Assembly: GCA_014804425.1 (NCBI GenBank)
Contig: JAAUZV010000014.1
Span: forward strand, 128,971-163,624
DNA from: Lachnospiraceae bacterium
GTDB lineage: Bacteria > Bacillota > Clostridia > Lachnospirales > Lachnospiraceae
Direction: 5' to 3'
DNA: 34,654 nucleotides
The notes under the pieces are model-generated. The model saw nothing but the letters and a program-made list of their open reading frames with translations, was not told the DNA's origin and ran no database searches. The number at the start of each line of letters is the position of its first letter. Within the stretch, counting starts at the first letter, position 1. Shown in pieces: positions 1 through 9,230 of the stretch. The translations under genes and the position numbers were made by a program.

Positions 1-803
1 TTATCGTTTTTACGGCGATTTTTTCTCGTCGTTATCTCTTCCTTCCCGACATATCGGACGCAGTCCACGGCAATCAGATTCTGCCCGAATTCCTGCCGGA
101 ACAAATCATAAATGGCCGCGTCCTCCGTAGCCAGATAAATTTTATCCAATGCCTTCTCCTTCATCAGCTTTTTGGCATCTGATATCACCATCTGTGGTTC
201 CGGCTGTATCGGATGAAGCGGCGGTGCGTTCAGATAATCCGTTCCCCTGCAGAGCACGCCCAGCACTCTGTCAGACTTATGAAATAATTCCTGATATACA
301 TCATCAATATGTTTTTTTGTCTTTTCATTCAATTTTATATATTTATGATAAAGCCCGCTCCACTTCTTCAGATCATTCTCATCCGTAAACACGCGCTCCG
401 TTACCGCGCAACGTATTTGAATATCGGACAAACATATATTTTGACATCCCCGGATATCCTTCAGCTTATGTCCGCCGGGCTGTTCAAAAAAATATTCCCA
501 TGAATTAATAAATCCAACCTCTCTCTTATATAAATACGAATTGATCGTATGCATCATGTCTACAACCGGAATCCATTTTTCCTGCTCACATTGTTCTATT
601 TTCTCTAAAATGATCAGCACATAACTAAACAGTCCTGCGGAATCACCCTTTCGGCGTATCACGCAAAAAACCTCATCCGGTCTTCGATTATGAAACTTCC
701 TTCGTTTTATCCCCCTCCCGGCATTCTTTAATAATTCTTTTTCAATCAAATAATATGTTTTCCACCAAACGGCATCAAAAAACCATTTTATTTTTGAACT
801 CAT
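1..803 (-). CDS. fucosyltransferase-like GT (3'-partial)
   Basis: An uninterrupted frame of 267 codons begins at an ATG (801-803) and runs off the left edge, so the C-terminus is missing. A GGAG ribosome site sits about 6 bases before the start. The motif CRGTD followed by an LATEDAAIYD segment matches the gene at 8218-9219 (CRGTD, VATEDKGIYE), so the two are paralogues. The RGTD and ATED elements resemble the Arg-containing donor-binding motifs of GT-B fucosyltransferases (GT11/GT23/O-FucT); that functional reading is inference. It would transfer a deoxy-hexose, or a similar sugar, to the growing glycan at the cytoplasmic face. Unlike its neighbours it has a consensus promoter of its own. 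Base composition is AT-rich compared with the middle of the window. Confidence 0.8.
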   Translation of the reverse strand, partial: MSSKIKWFFDAVWWKTYYLIEKELLKNAGRGIKRRKFHNRRPDEVFCVIRRKGDSAGLFSYVLIILEKIEQCEQEKWIPVVDMMHTINSYLYKREVGFINSWEYFFEQPGGHKLKDIRGCQNICLSDIQIRCAVTERVFTDENDLKKWSGLYHKYIKLNEKTKKHIDDVYQELFHKSDRVLGVLCRGTDYLNAPPLHPIQPEPQMVISDAKKLMKEKALDKIYLATEDAAIYDLFRQEFGQNLIAVDCVRYVGKEEITTRKNRRKND

Positions 804-890
804 TTTTCTCCTCTCAAAAACGAACGGTACCCATTGCGGGAAACATGCAATCGTTTCTTCAACACTTCCTCCGTCCTGCGCCTTCCAACC

Positions 891-919
891 ATTATAGCAT
901 GCTCAAAAATAAAATACAA
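891..919 (-). promoter_or_regulatory. sigma-A type promoter for the left-edge gene
   Basis: On the minus strand there is TTGTAT (914-919), a 17-base spacer and a perfect TATAAT (891-896), with a TGC immediately before it (extended -10). Transcription would start near 884, leaving a leader of about 80 bases before the ATG at 803. It lies in the 138-base gap between the methyltransferase and the left-edge glycosyltransferase, the longest gap in the left half of the window. This suggests an internal or separate transcription start. It was read by eye only. Confidence 0.75.
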
Positions 920-941
920 TTCTATTGAAATCCGCCCCATC

Positions 942-1718
942 TCAAGAGATTTTCACTCCTTCCACATACAAGGAATGCGGCTTATACTCTTTCCCTCCAT
1001 CCAACTCCAGCTCATATTGATTCCATCCTGATATCATGGAATCCCCCGCGGACGCTCTTACAACATTCTGAAACCCAGCTGATTTCAATAGCTGGGTTAA
1101 CCCATATTCATCATACATCCACTTATGTGTTTCACCGGAAAGCATAAATTTCCCCAGTTGATATTTTTGATAAAAAGGCAGCCGCCCAAATACTTTTGCC
1201 GTCACATACCCGATTTTCCCCTTTAATATGATCCGTAACGGCAGCTTTCCTTTCAGATCCTCCGGATACCCCGTTCTTTCTTGAATATACTCCTCATCTT
1301 TATCCGGGGACTGCCAATATTTCAGCATTTCTCCTCCCGAATACATCCGCGTCATTTGGTCGATCAACTCAATCAGAATATAATCATATTTTGCGCGGTA
1401 TGCCTCATCATTTCGCACAAGCTCCAGCATCCGCAGATACTCCCTGCATACATTTTCAAGATCGGGAACCACGATCCTGCATACTCCTCCCTGCCGCAAA
1501 ACTCTAAAACATTCACTAAGATGCTTCTGCGCCTGATCTTTCGTCAAATGCTCCAGCATGCAGCTGGAAAACACTGCATCTACCGATTCGTCCGCAAAAG
1601 GAAGTCCCTTTAATATGTTAATGCTTTTTACATTATCATATACAGAATTAAAATCAATATTAATCCATTCCGGACCATTACAAAACCTGTTTCCGCACCC
1701 TAGATTTAAGTATTGCAT
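942..1718 (-). CDS. class I SAM-dependent methyltransferase
   Basis: A 258-residue protein opening with the SAM-binding glycine loop LNLGCGN (about residues 4-10), then an acidic strand end (NIDF) and the LPFADESVDAVFSSCMLEHL block typical of class I methyltransferases found in polysaccharide clusters. It probably methylates a sugar hydroxyl or a nucleotide-sugar intermediate; the acceptor cannot be read from sequence. GGAGG about 8 bases before the ATG supports the start. It follows the FdtA-like cupin by 40 bases and is the last gene before the independent promoter at 891-919. The second half (about residues 130-258) has no motif I recognise and may bind the acceptor. AT-rich relative to the window centre. 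Confidence 0.8.
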   Translation of the reverse strand: MQYLNLGCGNRFCNGPEWINIDFNSVYDNVKSINILKGLPFADESVDAVFSSCMLEHLTKDQAQKHLSECFRVLRQGGVCRIVVPDLENVCREYLRMLELVRNDEAYRAKYDYILIELIDQMTRMYSGGEMLKYWQSPDKDEEYIQERTGYPEDLKGKLPLRIILKGKIGYVTAKVFGRLPFYQKYQLGKFMLSGETHKWMYDEYGLTQLLKSAGFQNVVRASAGDSMISGWNQYELELDGGKEYKPHSLYVEGVKIS

Positions 1719-1758
1719 TGCAATATCCTCCCCAATTCCTCATTGAAATGCCCTGTTA

Positions 1759-2187
1759 TCAGTTGTCAGTTGACGTTATCCCCGCAATTTCATCCAAATA
1801 CGCCTCATAATCCCGGATATACTCTGAACCGTCATAATGAGTATCCGCCAGCACCAACAGCACGGAATCCGGCGAAAAATCATACATTTCCTTCCACACC
1901 ATCGGCTTGATATAAAGCCCCATTCTGGGCCTGTTAAGCTCCACAATGGTACGCTCTTTCCCGTCATCGATCTTCACCTTACTTGACCCGCTCACATTTA
2001 CCAAAATAAAGCTTGTAATCCGGTTGGCGTGCTGCCCCCTGATCACGGAATCATCCGATCCGTACATATAAAATACCCGTTTCATCTCAAACGGGATATC
2101 CATGCCGCCGCCTTCTATAACAACAAGATTGCCGCGCTCATCTCCATACTCCTTAAATTCAAAAATCTGATACGCATCGCTTATCAT
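1759..2187 (-). CDS. FdtA/QdtA-family sugar 3,4-ketoisomerase-like cupin
   Basis: A 142-residue single-domain cupin. The family converts dTDP-4-keto-6-deoxyglucose to the 3-keto sugar, the step before 3-amination to Fuc3N or Qui3N. Visible family features are the DERGNLVVIEGG strand, RGQHANR around residues 50-56, the KVKIDDG strand and an FSPDSVLLVLAD strand near the C-terminus, followed by a YIRDYEAY tail. Characterised FdtA/QdtA enzymes carry HAH at the active site; here the second His is Asn (HAN), so activity or stereochemistry may differ. It sits 44 bases after the DegT aminotransferase, its expected partner. FdtA-type and QdtA-type products cannot be told apart from this sequence. No FdtC-like acetyltransferase is in the window. 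Confidence 0.82.
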   Translation of the reverse strand: MISDAYQIFEFKEYGDERGNLVVIEGGGMDIPFEMKRVFYMYGSDDSVIRGQHANRITSFILVNVSGSSKVKIDDGKERTIVELNRPRMGLYIKPMVWKEMYDFSPDSVLLVLADTHYDGSEYIRDYEAYLDEIAGITSTDN

Positions 2188-2231
2188 ATCCTTCTCTCCC
2201 TATTCAAGCTCCTATATGCCGCACGGTACCA

Positions 2232-3329
2232 TTATTCCTCATATCGGTTGACCGCCTCGATCACATATTGCTGTTCTTCCTTCGTCAAGCCGTTATACAT
2301 CGGCAGGGACAATACTTCCTCCGCAAGTCTCTCCGTGATCGGGAATTCTCCTTTATGATGCCCTAACTCCCTGTACGCCTCCGATAAATGCGGCGGGATC
2401 GGATAATGAATCTCCGTTTTCACTCCCTGCGCTTCCAGGTATGCTTTCAGCCTGTCCCTCTCCGCACACCGCACGACATACTGATGCCACACAGAAGTCG
2501 CCCCCCGTGCCGTCTGCGGTTTCTGTATTCTTGGATTTACGATCCCCCGCGTATAATGCTCCGCGATCTCCTGATGCTCCCGGTTGATCTCGTTCAAATG
2601 CCCGAGCTTCACACGAAGAAGTCCTGCCTGCAGCTCGTCCAGTCTGGAGTTCGCCCCTACTACCTGATTATGATATTTTTTTTCGCTTCCGTAATTGCGC
2701 AAAATTCGAATCTTGTCCGCCAATTCCCCGTTATCGGTGATCACGGCGCCGCCGTCCCCGTACGCGCCTAAATTTTTAGACGGATAAAAAGAAAAACATC
2801 CGATATCCCCAAAGGTTCCGACCTGCTTACCGCCAAATTCCGCCCCGTGCGCCTGCGCGCAATCCTCCACAAGTCTCAGCTTGTGCTTTCTGCATATCTC
2901 CACGATCCGGTCCATACGTGCGGACTGACCGTACAGATGCACGACCAGCACCGCCTTTGTCCGTTCTGTTATCAGCGGTTCTATCCGCTCCGGATCAATC
3001 TGATAAAACGCATCGGGTTCGACAAAAACGGGGGTCGCTCCGTTGATCGTGATTCCCATCACACAGGCAATATAGCTGTTGGCCTGCACGATCACTTCAT
3101 CCCCGCTGCCGATCTGGAGCGCACGAAACGCAAGCCATAGGGCATCTAATCCGCTTGCCAGCCCCACACAATGAGCCGCCCCTGTATATCCGGCAAATTC
3201 TTTCTCAAACGCTTCCACTTCTTTTCCCAGAACATACCACCCTGAACGCAGAACCTCAACGGCCTTCTCCTCATATTCCTTCTGATAACGATAAAACTCT
3301 CTGTCAAGCCGATTCGCCCAAACTTCCAT
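2232..3329 (-). CDS. DegT/DnrJ/EryC1/StrS sugar aminotransferase (FdtB/QdtB-like)
   Basis: A PLP-dependent aminotransferase of 365 residues, the usual family length. The PLP lysine is in [14 protein letters not shown] (about Lys185), preceded by the [10 protein letters not shown] block carrying the cofactor-binding Asp. It would transfer an amino group to C3 of the dTDP-3-keto-6-deoxyhexose made by the neighbouring cupin. I place the start at 3329 because AGAGGA lies 6 bases upstream and the family N-terminus begins there. An in-frame ATG at 3362 would add 11 residues and overlap the previous gene. Pairing with the FdtA-like gene is the main support for 3-amination rather than 4-amination. 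Confidence 0.9.
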   Translation of the reverse strand: MEVWANRLDREFYRYQKEYEEKAVEVLRSGWYVLGKEVEAFEKEFAGYTGAAHCVGLASGLDALWLAFRALQIGSGDEVIVQANSYIACVMGITINGATPVFVEPDAFYQIDPERIEPLITERTKAVLVVHLYGQSARMDRIVEICRKHKLRLVEDCAQAHGAEFGGKQVGTFGDIGCFSFYPSKNLGAYGDGGAVITDNGELADKIRILRNYGSEKKYHNQVVGANSRLDELQAGLLRVKLGHLNEINREHQEIAEHYTRGIVNPRIQKPQTARGATSVWHQYVVRCAERDRLKAYLEAQGVKTEIHYPIPPHLSEAYRELGHHKGEFPITERLAEEVLSLPMYNGLTKEEQQYVIEAVNRYEE

Positions 3330-3355
3330 AAAAATCCTCTTTTCTGCTAACGATC

Positions 3356-4414
3356 CTACCACGAAATATAATCATGCCGTCTGCGAAACAATGCCCGATA
3401 CAGCCGGCGTATCGCAATCAGGAAATCTCTTTCATTTTGGATCAGGAATTTGATATACGCCATCAATCCCTGCTTCTTCACATACGCCGTCTTCTGGTCG
3501 AGATCGATCCCATGCTTTTCAGACAGCTCCCGTCTCTTATCTGACAATCTCCGCATATACGGCAGGTAGATCGTATCCCGCAGCTTTAAGGATGCCCGCC
3601 GGGGATATAGATATGCGTTAATATCGGCACTGGATGCCGACAGATAACGGATCTGCTGAAAGTGATAAAAAATAAGCGGGAATGTCTCCCTCGTCTTTTT
3701 CTCCCTCAGTACGATCGCATCACCCTGCGCCGCGCTTTCCAGTTCAAATCGGGCGATGTTCCACGGAGCTACCCCCGCCCCCTTATTCTGCTGCACATGA
3801 ACGCCTGTAAAACGCTTCTGAAACTGCTCGACATATTTCTGATCTCCGAAATGGATGCCATCCGTTTTTTCCGTACAGCAATCCAGGCATTGATCGCACC
3901 ACCAATTCAAAACCGCTTGTCCGTTATCCGTACGGTAGAACGTATTAAACTCCACACAGTACTCTCCCGACAAATTGATATATCGCATATTTTCCTTATT
4001 CGGTATAAATCCGTGGCGAATGATCCCGACATCACAATGATCGTCCTCAATCTCCTTCAGCAGACAGCGGGGATCCTGATAAAAATACATATCGGCATCA
4101 ATATACGTGCAATGTGACTCCTTATAATGCGTTAATACATGTTTGATCGCATGGCAAGAACAGGTCCAGCAATATTCTCTCGCGTTCCGGTTTCCCTTTG
4201 CCTCTAACAATTCTTCCGATTCGAATTCTGCAAGGCTGATCACGACCAGTCGCTCGTTTGCATAATGGGAGAGCACACGGCGGCACGTCTCATCAAACGC
4301 CACCACATAAAGCCTGAAATCCCCCGCATTTTTACACAGGGAATCATACAGGACCAGACCTTTATCCAAATATCCGCTGTCAAACAGCGTGCAAAAAATC
4401 ATTGTTTCACTCAT
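3356..4414 (-). CDS. GT8-like / nucleotide-diphospho-sugar transferase
   Basis: A 352-residue glycosyltransferase with a GT-A architecture. The N-terminus reads [20 protein letters not shown], the DxD-type metal site is [12 protein letters not shown] (Asp-Ala-Asp near 106-108), and later come GDQKYVEQF and [11 protein letters not shown], which are recurring blocks in GT8-like transferases of capsule clusters. Donor and acceptor are unknown. The C-terminal ~60 residues are basic and amphipathic, consistent with membrane association (inference). AAGGA 6 bases before the ATG supports the start. It lies 41 bases after ABC flippase 2 and directly before the aminotransferase. Confidence 0.82.
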   Translation of the reverse strand: MSETMIFCTLFDSGYLDKGLVLYDSLCKNAGDFRLYVVAFDETCRRVLSHYANERLVVISLAEFESEELLEAKGNRNAREYCWTCSCHAIKHVLTHYKESHCTYIDADMYFYQDPRCLLKEIEDDHCDVGIIRHGFIPNKENMRYINLSGEYCVEFNTFYRTDNGQAVLNWWCDQCLDCCTEKTDGIHFGDQKYVEQFQKRFTGVHVQQNKGAGVAPWNIARFELESAAQGDAIVLREKKTRETFPLIFYHFQQIRYLSASSADINAYLYPRRASLKLRDTIYLPYMRRLSDKRRELSEKHGIDLDQKTAYVKKQGLMAYIKFLIQNERDFLIAIRRLYRALFRRRHDYISW

Positions 4415-4455
4415 CTTTTATCCTTGCCATAAAAACCCGCGTGCCGCGCATGCAG

Positions 4456-6279
4456 TCAATTCGCTTTTTCCCGCAAAACTGCTTTCCCGTTTTTAATCTC
4501 ATATACTTTATCGCAATTTTGAATTGTTGACAGTCTGTGCGCGATGATGATCATCGTTTTCCTGCCAAGCAGCGTCTCGATCGCTTTCATGACATCCGCC
4601 TCGGTATCGTTATCAAGCGCCGAGGTTGCCTCGTCCAGTACCAGAATCTGCGGATTATAATAAAGTGCCCTGGCGATGGCGATTCTCTGACGCTGACCGC
4701 CGGAAAATTTAACGCCGCGCTCTCCGACAACCGTATCCAGTTTCTGCTCCATCTGCTCCACGAATTCTTTGAGCTGCGCCTGTTGTAACGCCTCCCATAT
4801 CTTTTCGTCGTCAATTTCTTCCTCGGGTATGCCGAGCGCCACATTATTCCGCACGGTATCGTCTGTCAGAAAAATCTCCTGCGGCACATACCCTACCATT
4901 TTTGCCCACTCATACGGGGCTGAAAATATGTCTTTCCCGCCATAGGATACGCTTCCCTCCTGCGGCCGGAACAAACCGAGGATCACATCTGCTAACGTGG
5001 TCTTTCCCGCCCCGGATTCTCCCACAAACGCCACTGCTTCACCCTTATGGATCGTCAGGGACAAATGCTCCAGCACGTTTGCTTTTCCACCCTCATATTT
5101 CCACGAAATGTCCCTGATCTGTAATTCTTCCGCTTTTTCGGAATCCTCATACGAAAAAAGGTTCCTGTCTACGGTATTTCCGCCTGCTGTCCCGTCACTA
5201 TCCCTTTGTTCGAAGCCGACATCGCTCTTACTTTGCTCGACATATTCCTTTGCTTCCTTAATATTATTGTATGCCGATTCCAATGCCGGCCGGCTGAAAA
5301 CCAATCCGTTAATGTAACCTGTGATACTGGATACAGATGGAAGAATGCGTACCGCCGCCGCCGCCATTGCCCCGAGCTGCGCCACATATCCGGCGCTGTC
5401 GCCGCCGCCGCGGATATTGAAGCATGCCATGATCAGCAAGCCTCCGATAAATACCGTCTCTATGATTCTTCCCGGCATTTTCATAATAAATAAGTATGTT
5501 GTGTTATATCGGCAGGCTTTCTCCGCGGCTGCCTGAAACTGATCGATAAAAAAATGCTCCTTCTTTAAGACGCTGATTTCCTTAAATCCGTTTACCGGCT
5601 GCTGGATATACTGATACCTTTTGGAAAATGCTTCCCGCGTCTTTTGCCCGCATTCCGCCGTTTTTTTCTTAAACGCCATGATAATGCCAAGTCCGGTAAC
5701 ACCCGCGAGCAGCACGAGTCCGATCGCCATGAACGGATTGATATAGACCAGCATTGCCCCGATCAGCACGCAGGTGGATACCTCCGCCACAAGTCCCGAG
5801 AAGGAATCGACCACAGTGGCAACATTCACCATATCATTATTGATCCCGCGCATGATCTCTCCGCTGTTGGTCTTCAAAAAATAAGTATACGGACGGTTCA
5901 GATAAGAACCCAACATCAATACCGACAAATCCTTCTCGATCCGATTGCGGAACGTGATCTGATAATAATTTCCCAAAATAATGATCGCATTCTTGAGAAT
6001 ATAAACCGCAATGATCATAAATGCGGTCAGGAATAGCATTCCTATATAGCTGTCAATGGAAAACCACCCCATCACCATTCGGATATACTGGTTTTTCATG
6101 AGTTCATCCGGTGAAAGCAGCGCCAATATAAACGGGATCACAACACTGACTCCCAGCGTTTCCAATGTAGCCGTCACGATCAGCAGTAAAAACAAGAGCA
6201 CACATTGCTTTTTTTGTTTTTTTGTCAGAATAAACATCAACTGCCTGTACATCACAAGCATGGTCTTTACGTTCTGCAT
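4456..6279 (-). CDS. ABC transporter, fused permease/ATPase (PglK-like flippase 2)
   Basis: A 607-residue half-transporter. The first ~330 residues hold about six membrane segments. The ATPase domain has Walker A GESGAGKT (420-427), the signature FSGGQ (525-529), Walker B ILVLDE (545-550) and the switch His in IAHRLS (about 581). The closest concept is PglK/WlaB, which flips lipid-linked oligosaccharide across the membrane as a homodimer; that fits a cluster lacking Wzx. The linker of about 40 residues between the domains is unusually long, acidic and Ser/Gly-rich. AAGGGA upstream of the ATG at 6279 supports the start. It is a paralogue of the transporter at 31701-33467. Confidence 0.92.
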   Translation of the reverse strand: MQNVKTMLVMYRQLMFILTKKQKKQCVLLFLLLIVTATLETLGVSVVIPFILALLSPDELMKNQYIRMVMGWFSIDSYIGMLFLTAFMIIAVYILKNAIIILGNYYQITFRNRIEKDLSVLMLGSYLNRPYTYFLKTNSGEIMRGINNDMVNVATVVDSFSGLVAEVSTCVLIGAMLVYINPFMAIGLVLLAGVTGLGIIMAFKKKTAECGQKTREAFSKRYQYIQQPVNGFKEISVLKKEHFFIDQFQAAAEKACRYNTTYLFIMKMPGRIIETVFIGGLLIMACFNIRGGGDSAGYVAQLGAMAAAAVRILPSVSSITGYINGLVFSRPALESAYNNIKEAKEYVEQSKSDVGFEQRDSDGTAGGNTVDRNLFSYEDSEKAEELQIRDISWKYEGGKANVLEHLSLTIHKGEAVAFVGESGAGKTTLADVILGLFRPQEGSVSYGGKDIFSAPYEWAKMVGYVPQEIFLTDDTVRNNVALGIPEEEIDDEKIWEALQQAQLKEFVEQMEQKLDTVVGERGVKFSGGQRQRIAIARALYYNPQILVLDEATSALDNDTEADVMKAIETLLGRKTMIIIAHRLSTIQNCDKVYEIKNGKAVLREKAN

Positions 6280-6351
6280 AGTAATCCCTTTCGCACATCG
6301 CAGGTCTGTCTCCGCGATACCGCTTACATGAATTCATGAAAAGCTTTCCGC

Positions 6352-7080
6352 TTATCTTTTCGGAAAATGCAACAGGCCGCTCAGCTTCGCTTTCATCTTT
6401 GCAACCCGACACTGCCTTTTCCCTATCATACTATAATCCCTCTGTAGATTCAACAAATCAAAATATGCCCTCTGACTGCTGCACATGCCGCCGCTCCGGA
6501 AATTGGCAATGATCTCATAGACAGGTACGAACTCCACACCGCCGGAATTTCGGTAGCGCAGCATCAGGTCATAATCGGCAACGCTGCAATATTTCGTATC
6601 ATAAAGACCATATCTGTCATAGGCGCTTTTTGTAATAAAGCAGGCGGGATGTCCGATCATCCGCCTGTCCAAAAATTCATGGGAGAGAATGGATACGGAT
6701 TCCTCCCTGTCGTCCACCAGATTCCTGACCGCCCCATACAGCACAGCGCACATGTCTTTTCGGTAGCTCCTTACAATTTTTTCCACCGCATCCTGTTCAT
6801 AAAAGTCATCGCTGTTGATGATCCCGATCAGGTCTCCCGATGCCATCCTGATGCCCTTATTCATCGCATCATAGATGCCGTTATCCGGTTCGGATACCAC
6901 TCTCATGCGCGCTCCGAATGCCATACGATAGTTTTCCACAATCTTCATCGTGTTATCCGAGGATTTTCCGTCTATGATGAGGTACTCAATATCGGAATAC
7001 GTCTGATGCAATACGCTCTCGATCGTCTGTGCAATTGTTTTTTCACTGTTATAACATACCGTAATGATCGTGACTAACAT
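6352..7080 (-). CDS. GT2 family glycosyltransferase
   Basis: A 242-residue GT-A enzyme with TIITVCYNSEKTI at the N-terminus, LIIDGKSSDNT, SEPDNGIYDAMNKG and an INSDDF metal-binding block, the standard layout of small WcaA/WfgS-like GT2 transferases. The start at 7080 is preferred because AGGAG lies 6 bases upstream and the family begins with this strand. An in-frame ATG at 7149 would add 23 residues and overlap the frameshift-repaired end of the preceding methyltransferase gene. It is closely similar in motif order to the GT2 at 12589-13416 and may add a related sugar. Donor unknown. The next gene is ABC flippase 2, 72 bases on. Confidence 0.88.
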   Translation of the reverse strand: MLVTIITVCYNSEKTIAQTIESVLHQTYSDIEYLIIDGKSSDNTMKIVENYRMAFGARMRVVSEPDNGIYDAMNKGIRMASGDLIGIINSDDFYEQDAVEKIVRSYRKDMCAVLYGAVRNLVDDREESVSILSHEFLDRRMIGHPACFITKSAYDRYGLYDTKYCSVADYDLMLRYRNSGGVEFVPVYEIIANFRSGGMCSSQRAYFDLLNLQRDYSMIGKRQCRVAKMKAKLSGLLHFPKR

Positions 7081-7132
7081 ATCGACTCCTATCTCATCAC
7101 CTGAAAGATACACTGCAAAAGTCGTGTCATTA

Positions 7133-8181
7133 TTATTTGTTTGTCTCAACCTTCGCTCTGCTTCTCGCCCTGATCACACCCCGTTGAAAGTACGGTCTTT
7201 GGATATTCCAGAGTTCTTTCCATTCTGCAGGCAGCATATACCCTTCTGAATGCTCCAACTCATAGTCACGTAAAAATTCTGATACCCATGACTCGTCTCC
7301 ATAATTGTGATATGTACATACCAGCCACTTCGCAATCTTTCCCTGATCTACCGCTTCCCGCGCCCCAAAAGAATCTTTCTCTCAAATCCCTCCACATCCA
7401 TCTTAACCAAATCAATCTTTTTCAAATGTTCCTCTTTCATAAAACGGTCAATCGATATATTCTTATCATCATCCGTATCAGAAACCAATTTCGTAACGAT
7501 CGTAACTTTCTCCTTAAAGGGTTTGAAGGTTTGGGAAAGTGCCTCCACCCAACCCTCATCAACCTCAAATAAATATACATGTTTTGCTTTGGAAATGATC
7601 TCAAGAGAAAAAATCCCCTCTGAACAGCCGATGTCTAAAACAATATCTCCCTCTTCAACCCGGATTTTTTCTGAGAGATATCTGTGAGGGGAATGTTCCT
7701 GCTGCTCATTGCAAAGACCGTTAAAAACAAACAATACATCCTGTACATTATAATTTTTTCTAAAATATAGCCGGTTCCCTTTATACATTACATATAATAA
7801 CCCCGTGTCCGTATCCCTTTTGACATCCTCTTCTCTGTAAAATATTTGATGCATGTTATCATACGGGAACATATCTACCCCGTTTTTCATTATATATTGT
7901 ATTTCCTTCTCATATCGGTCCCGTTCAAACTTAGTATCCGTCAAAAACAGCGTTTTAATATATTCATTCTTTACCGTTTTCAAAAACTCATGATCCCGAT
8001 AGGCCCATGATCCGGGCTCAGAATTAAAAATGATGTATTTCAAAATTTTTTTTAGTGCCTTCTTATTCCATCTATATATCAAACGCCGGTCGTATGCTAT
8101 AAATAAAGATGCATACTTTTCCCTTAACGACGCTTTCCGTTCCTCACTGAATATTTTATTAAAAAAGGTCTTCAAAATCAT
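7133..8181 (-). pseudogene. FkbM-family methyltransferase with a one-base frameshift
   Basis: The intact frame gives 277 residues (stop at 7348-7350) and contains VLDIGCSEGIFSLEI (SAM loop) and LVKMDVEGFERKILLG, both diagnostic of FkbM methyltransferases, but it stops abruptly at the point where the family continues for ~60-70 residues. Adding one G to the G4 run at 7363-7366 restores an open frame to the TAA at 7133-7135. It includes the typical CTYHNYGDESW segment and gives a 349-residue protein. So this is either a true inactivating deletion or a sequence error. It would O-methylate a sugar. AGGAGG 8 bases before the ATG supports the start. The gene is markedly AT-rich. Confidence 0.88.
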
Positions 8182-8217
8182 TTTTTGTTCCTCCTAATAG
8201 GATTTTTCCTGTTATCC

Positions 8218-9219
8218 TCAGTCATACGCCCCTAAATGAAATAAATAGACATGCTCATAATGCCCCCTTAATCTCATCGCACCGAGCGTCCCTCCGATTA
8301 CCGGCGCGATCAACGCATCACAGCGCGACAATAGCAGGATAGAAACAAGATACTCTGCCATTCGCTCCTGTTTGGAGCCCTTTAATTGTTCTCCCCCAAA
8401 CATTTCATTCAGCCACTTTCCCGAAGCATCATCAATCAGGTTTTCATCATTTGAGATCATTCGATCCCCGAACTTGCTCTTCAAACTCTCGTAAATCCCC
8501 TTATCTTCCGTGGCCACAAAGATTCTGTCATATCCTCCCCATTCCGTTTCCTTCTGCTCAATGACCGAATGGGTTTGTTCTGCATCGGGAACGATCTGGT
8601 GCTTAGATGGTCTTGCATGTGCAAAATCCGTTCCTCTGCACTTTACTCCCAAAATCCTTTTATTTGCCATTCCCAACTCCATATACTTTTTATCACACAC
8701 CTCTAATATTGATTTCTTAGGCCTTATGTATCTCTCTACAAGTGCATGACTTATCTTAAGCTCACTTTCATCCTCAGTCTCCGCCAGAGAAGGCGAATAC
8801 TCGCCCGTTGCCATAATGACCGATCTGCTATGATACACTTCGTCAATATCGATCTCTGTTGCCTGCTCAAAATAGTCTTCCCAACAGTTTTTCTTTCCTA
8901 CCTCGTCATCCTCCATAATATAGTCGTTCGGATAATATTTCAGATCAATGACCGGCTCGGCGCCAAGCTCCTCCGCCCTTTTCAAATGAAATACAACAAA
9001 ATTGAATACACCGAAAAAGCCGAGATCATTTTTGGGACACCGAATCACATAAAATTTGCGATCCGGATTCTTTTTACCGAAACACACATGGCATTCATGA
9101 CAAATATGACTATGTAGCCAGACACGCACTTTTCTCCAAAACCATACATTTTTATTGATTATCTTTCTGGATATTATAAAATTATACCCCTTAATTATGA
9201 TAGCGTAAAAGTACTTCAT
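8218..9219 (-). CDS. fucosyltransferase-like GT with a Cys/His-rich N-terminus
   Basis: A 333-residue protein related to the left-edge gene: CRGTD near the middle, then VATEDKGIYESL and LSRCDALIAPVIGGT near the end, a pattern resembling GT-B fucosyltransferases (GT11/GT23/O-FucT). Assignment to an exact family is inference. The N-terminus has a hydrophobic, basic start and a Cys/His cluster at about residues 36-46 (H36, H38, C40, H41, C43, H44, C46) that the paralogue lacks. GAGGAG 7 bases upstream selects the start at 9219; an ATG at 9234 would give a 4-base overlap with the GT4 gene but no spaced ribosome site. AT-rich, like the methyltransferase that follows. Confidence 0.75.
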   Translation of the reverse strand: MKYFYAIIIKGYNFIISRKIINKNVWFWRKVRVWLHSHICHECHVCFGKKNPDRKFYVIRCPKNDLGFFGVFNFVVFHLKRAEELGAEPVIDLKYYPNDYIMEDDEVGKKNCWEDYFEQATEIDIDEVYHSRSVIMATGEYSPSLAETEDESELKISHALVERYIRPKKSILEVCDKKYMELGMANKRILGVKCRGTDFAHARPSKHQIVPDAEQTHSVIEQKETEWGGYDRIFVATEDKGIYESLKSKFGDRMISNDENLIDDASGKWLNEMFGGEQLKGSKQERMAEYLVSILLLSRCDALIAPVIGGTLGAMRLRGHYEHVYLFHLGAYD

Positions 9220-9230
9220 GCCGTTTCTCC

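Noticed and set aside
149-503. Two small plus-strand frames at the left edge
   Set aside because: Antisense to the edge glycosyltransferase, whose frame is continuous and homologous to another gene in the window.
6327-6338. 12-base perfect palindrome (catgaattcatg) before the ABC flippase 2 gene
   Set aside because: Short, single copy and with no promoter elements around it; could be an operator but chance is as likely.
6104-6412. 102-codon minus-strand frame bridging GT2 and ABC genes
   Set aside because: Overlaps both motif-bearing genes in another frame and has no ribosome site or family features.
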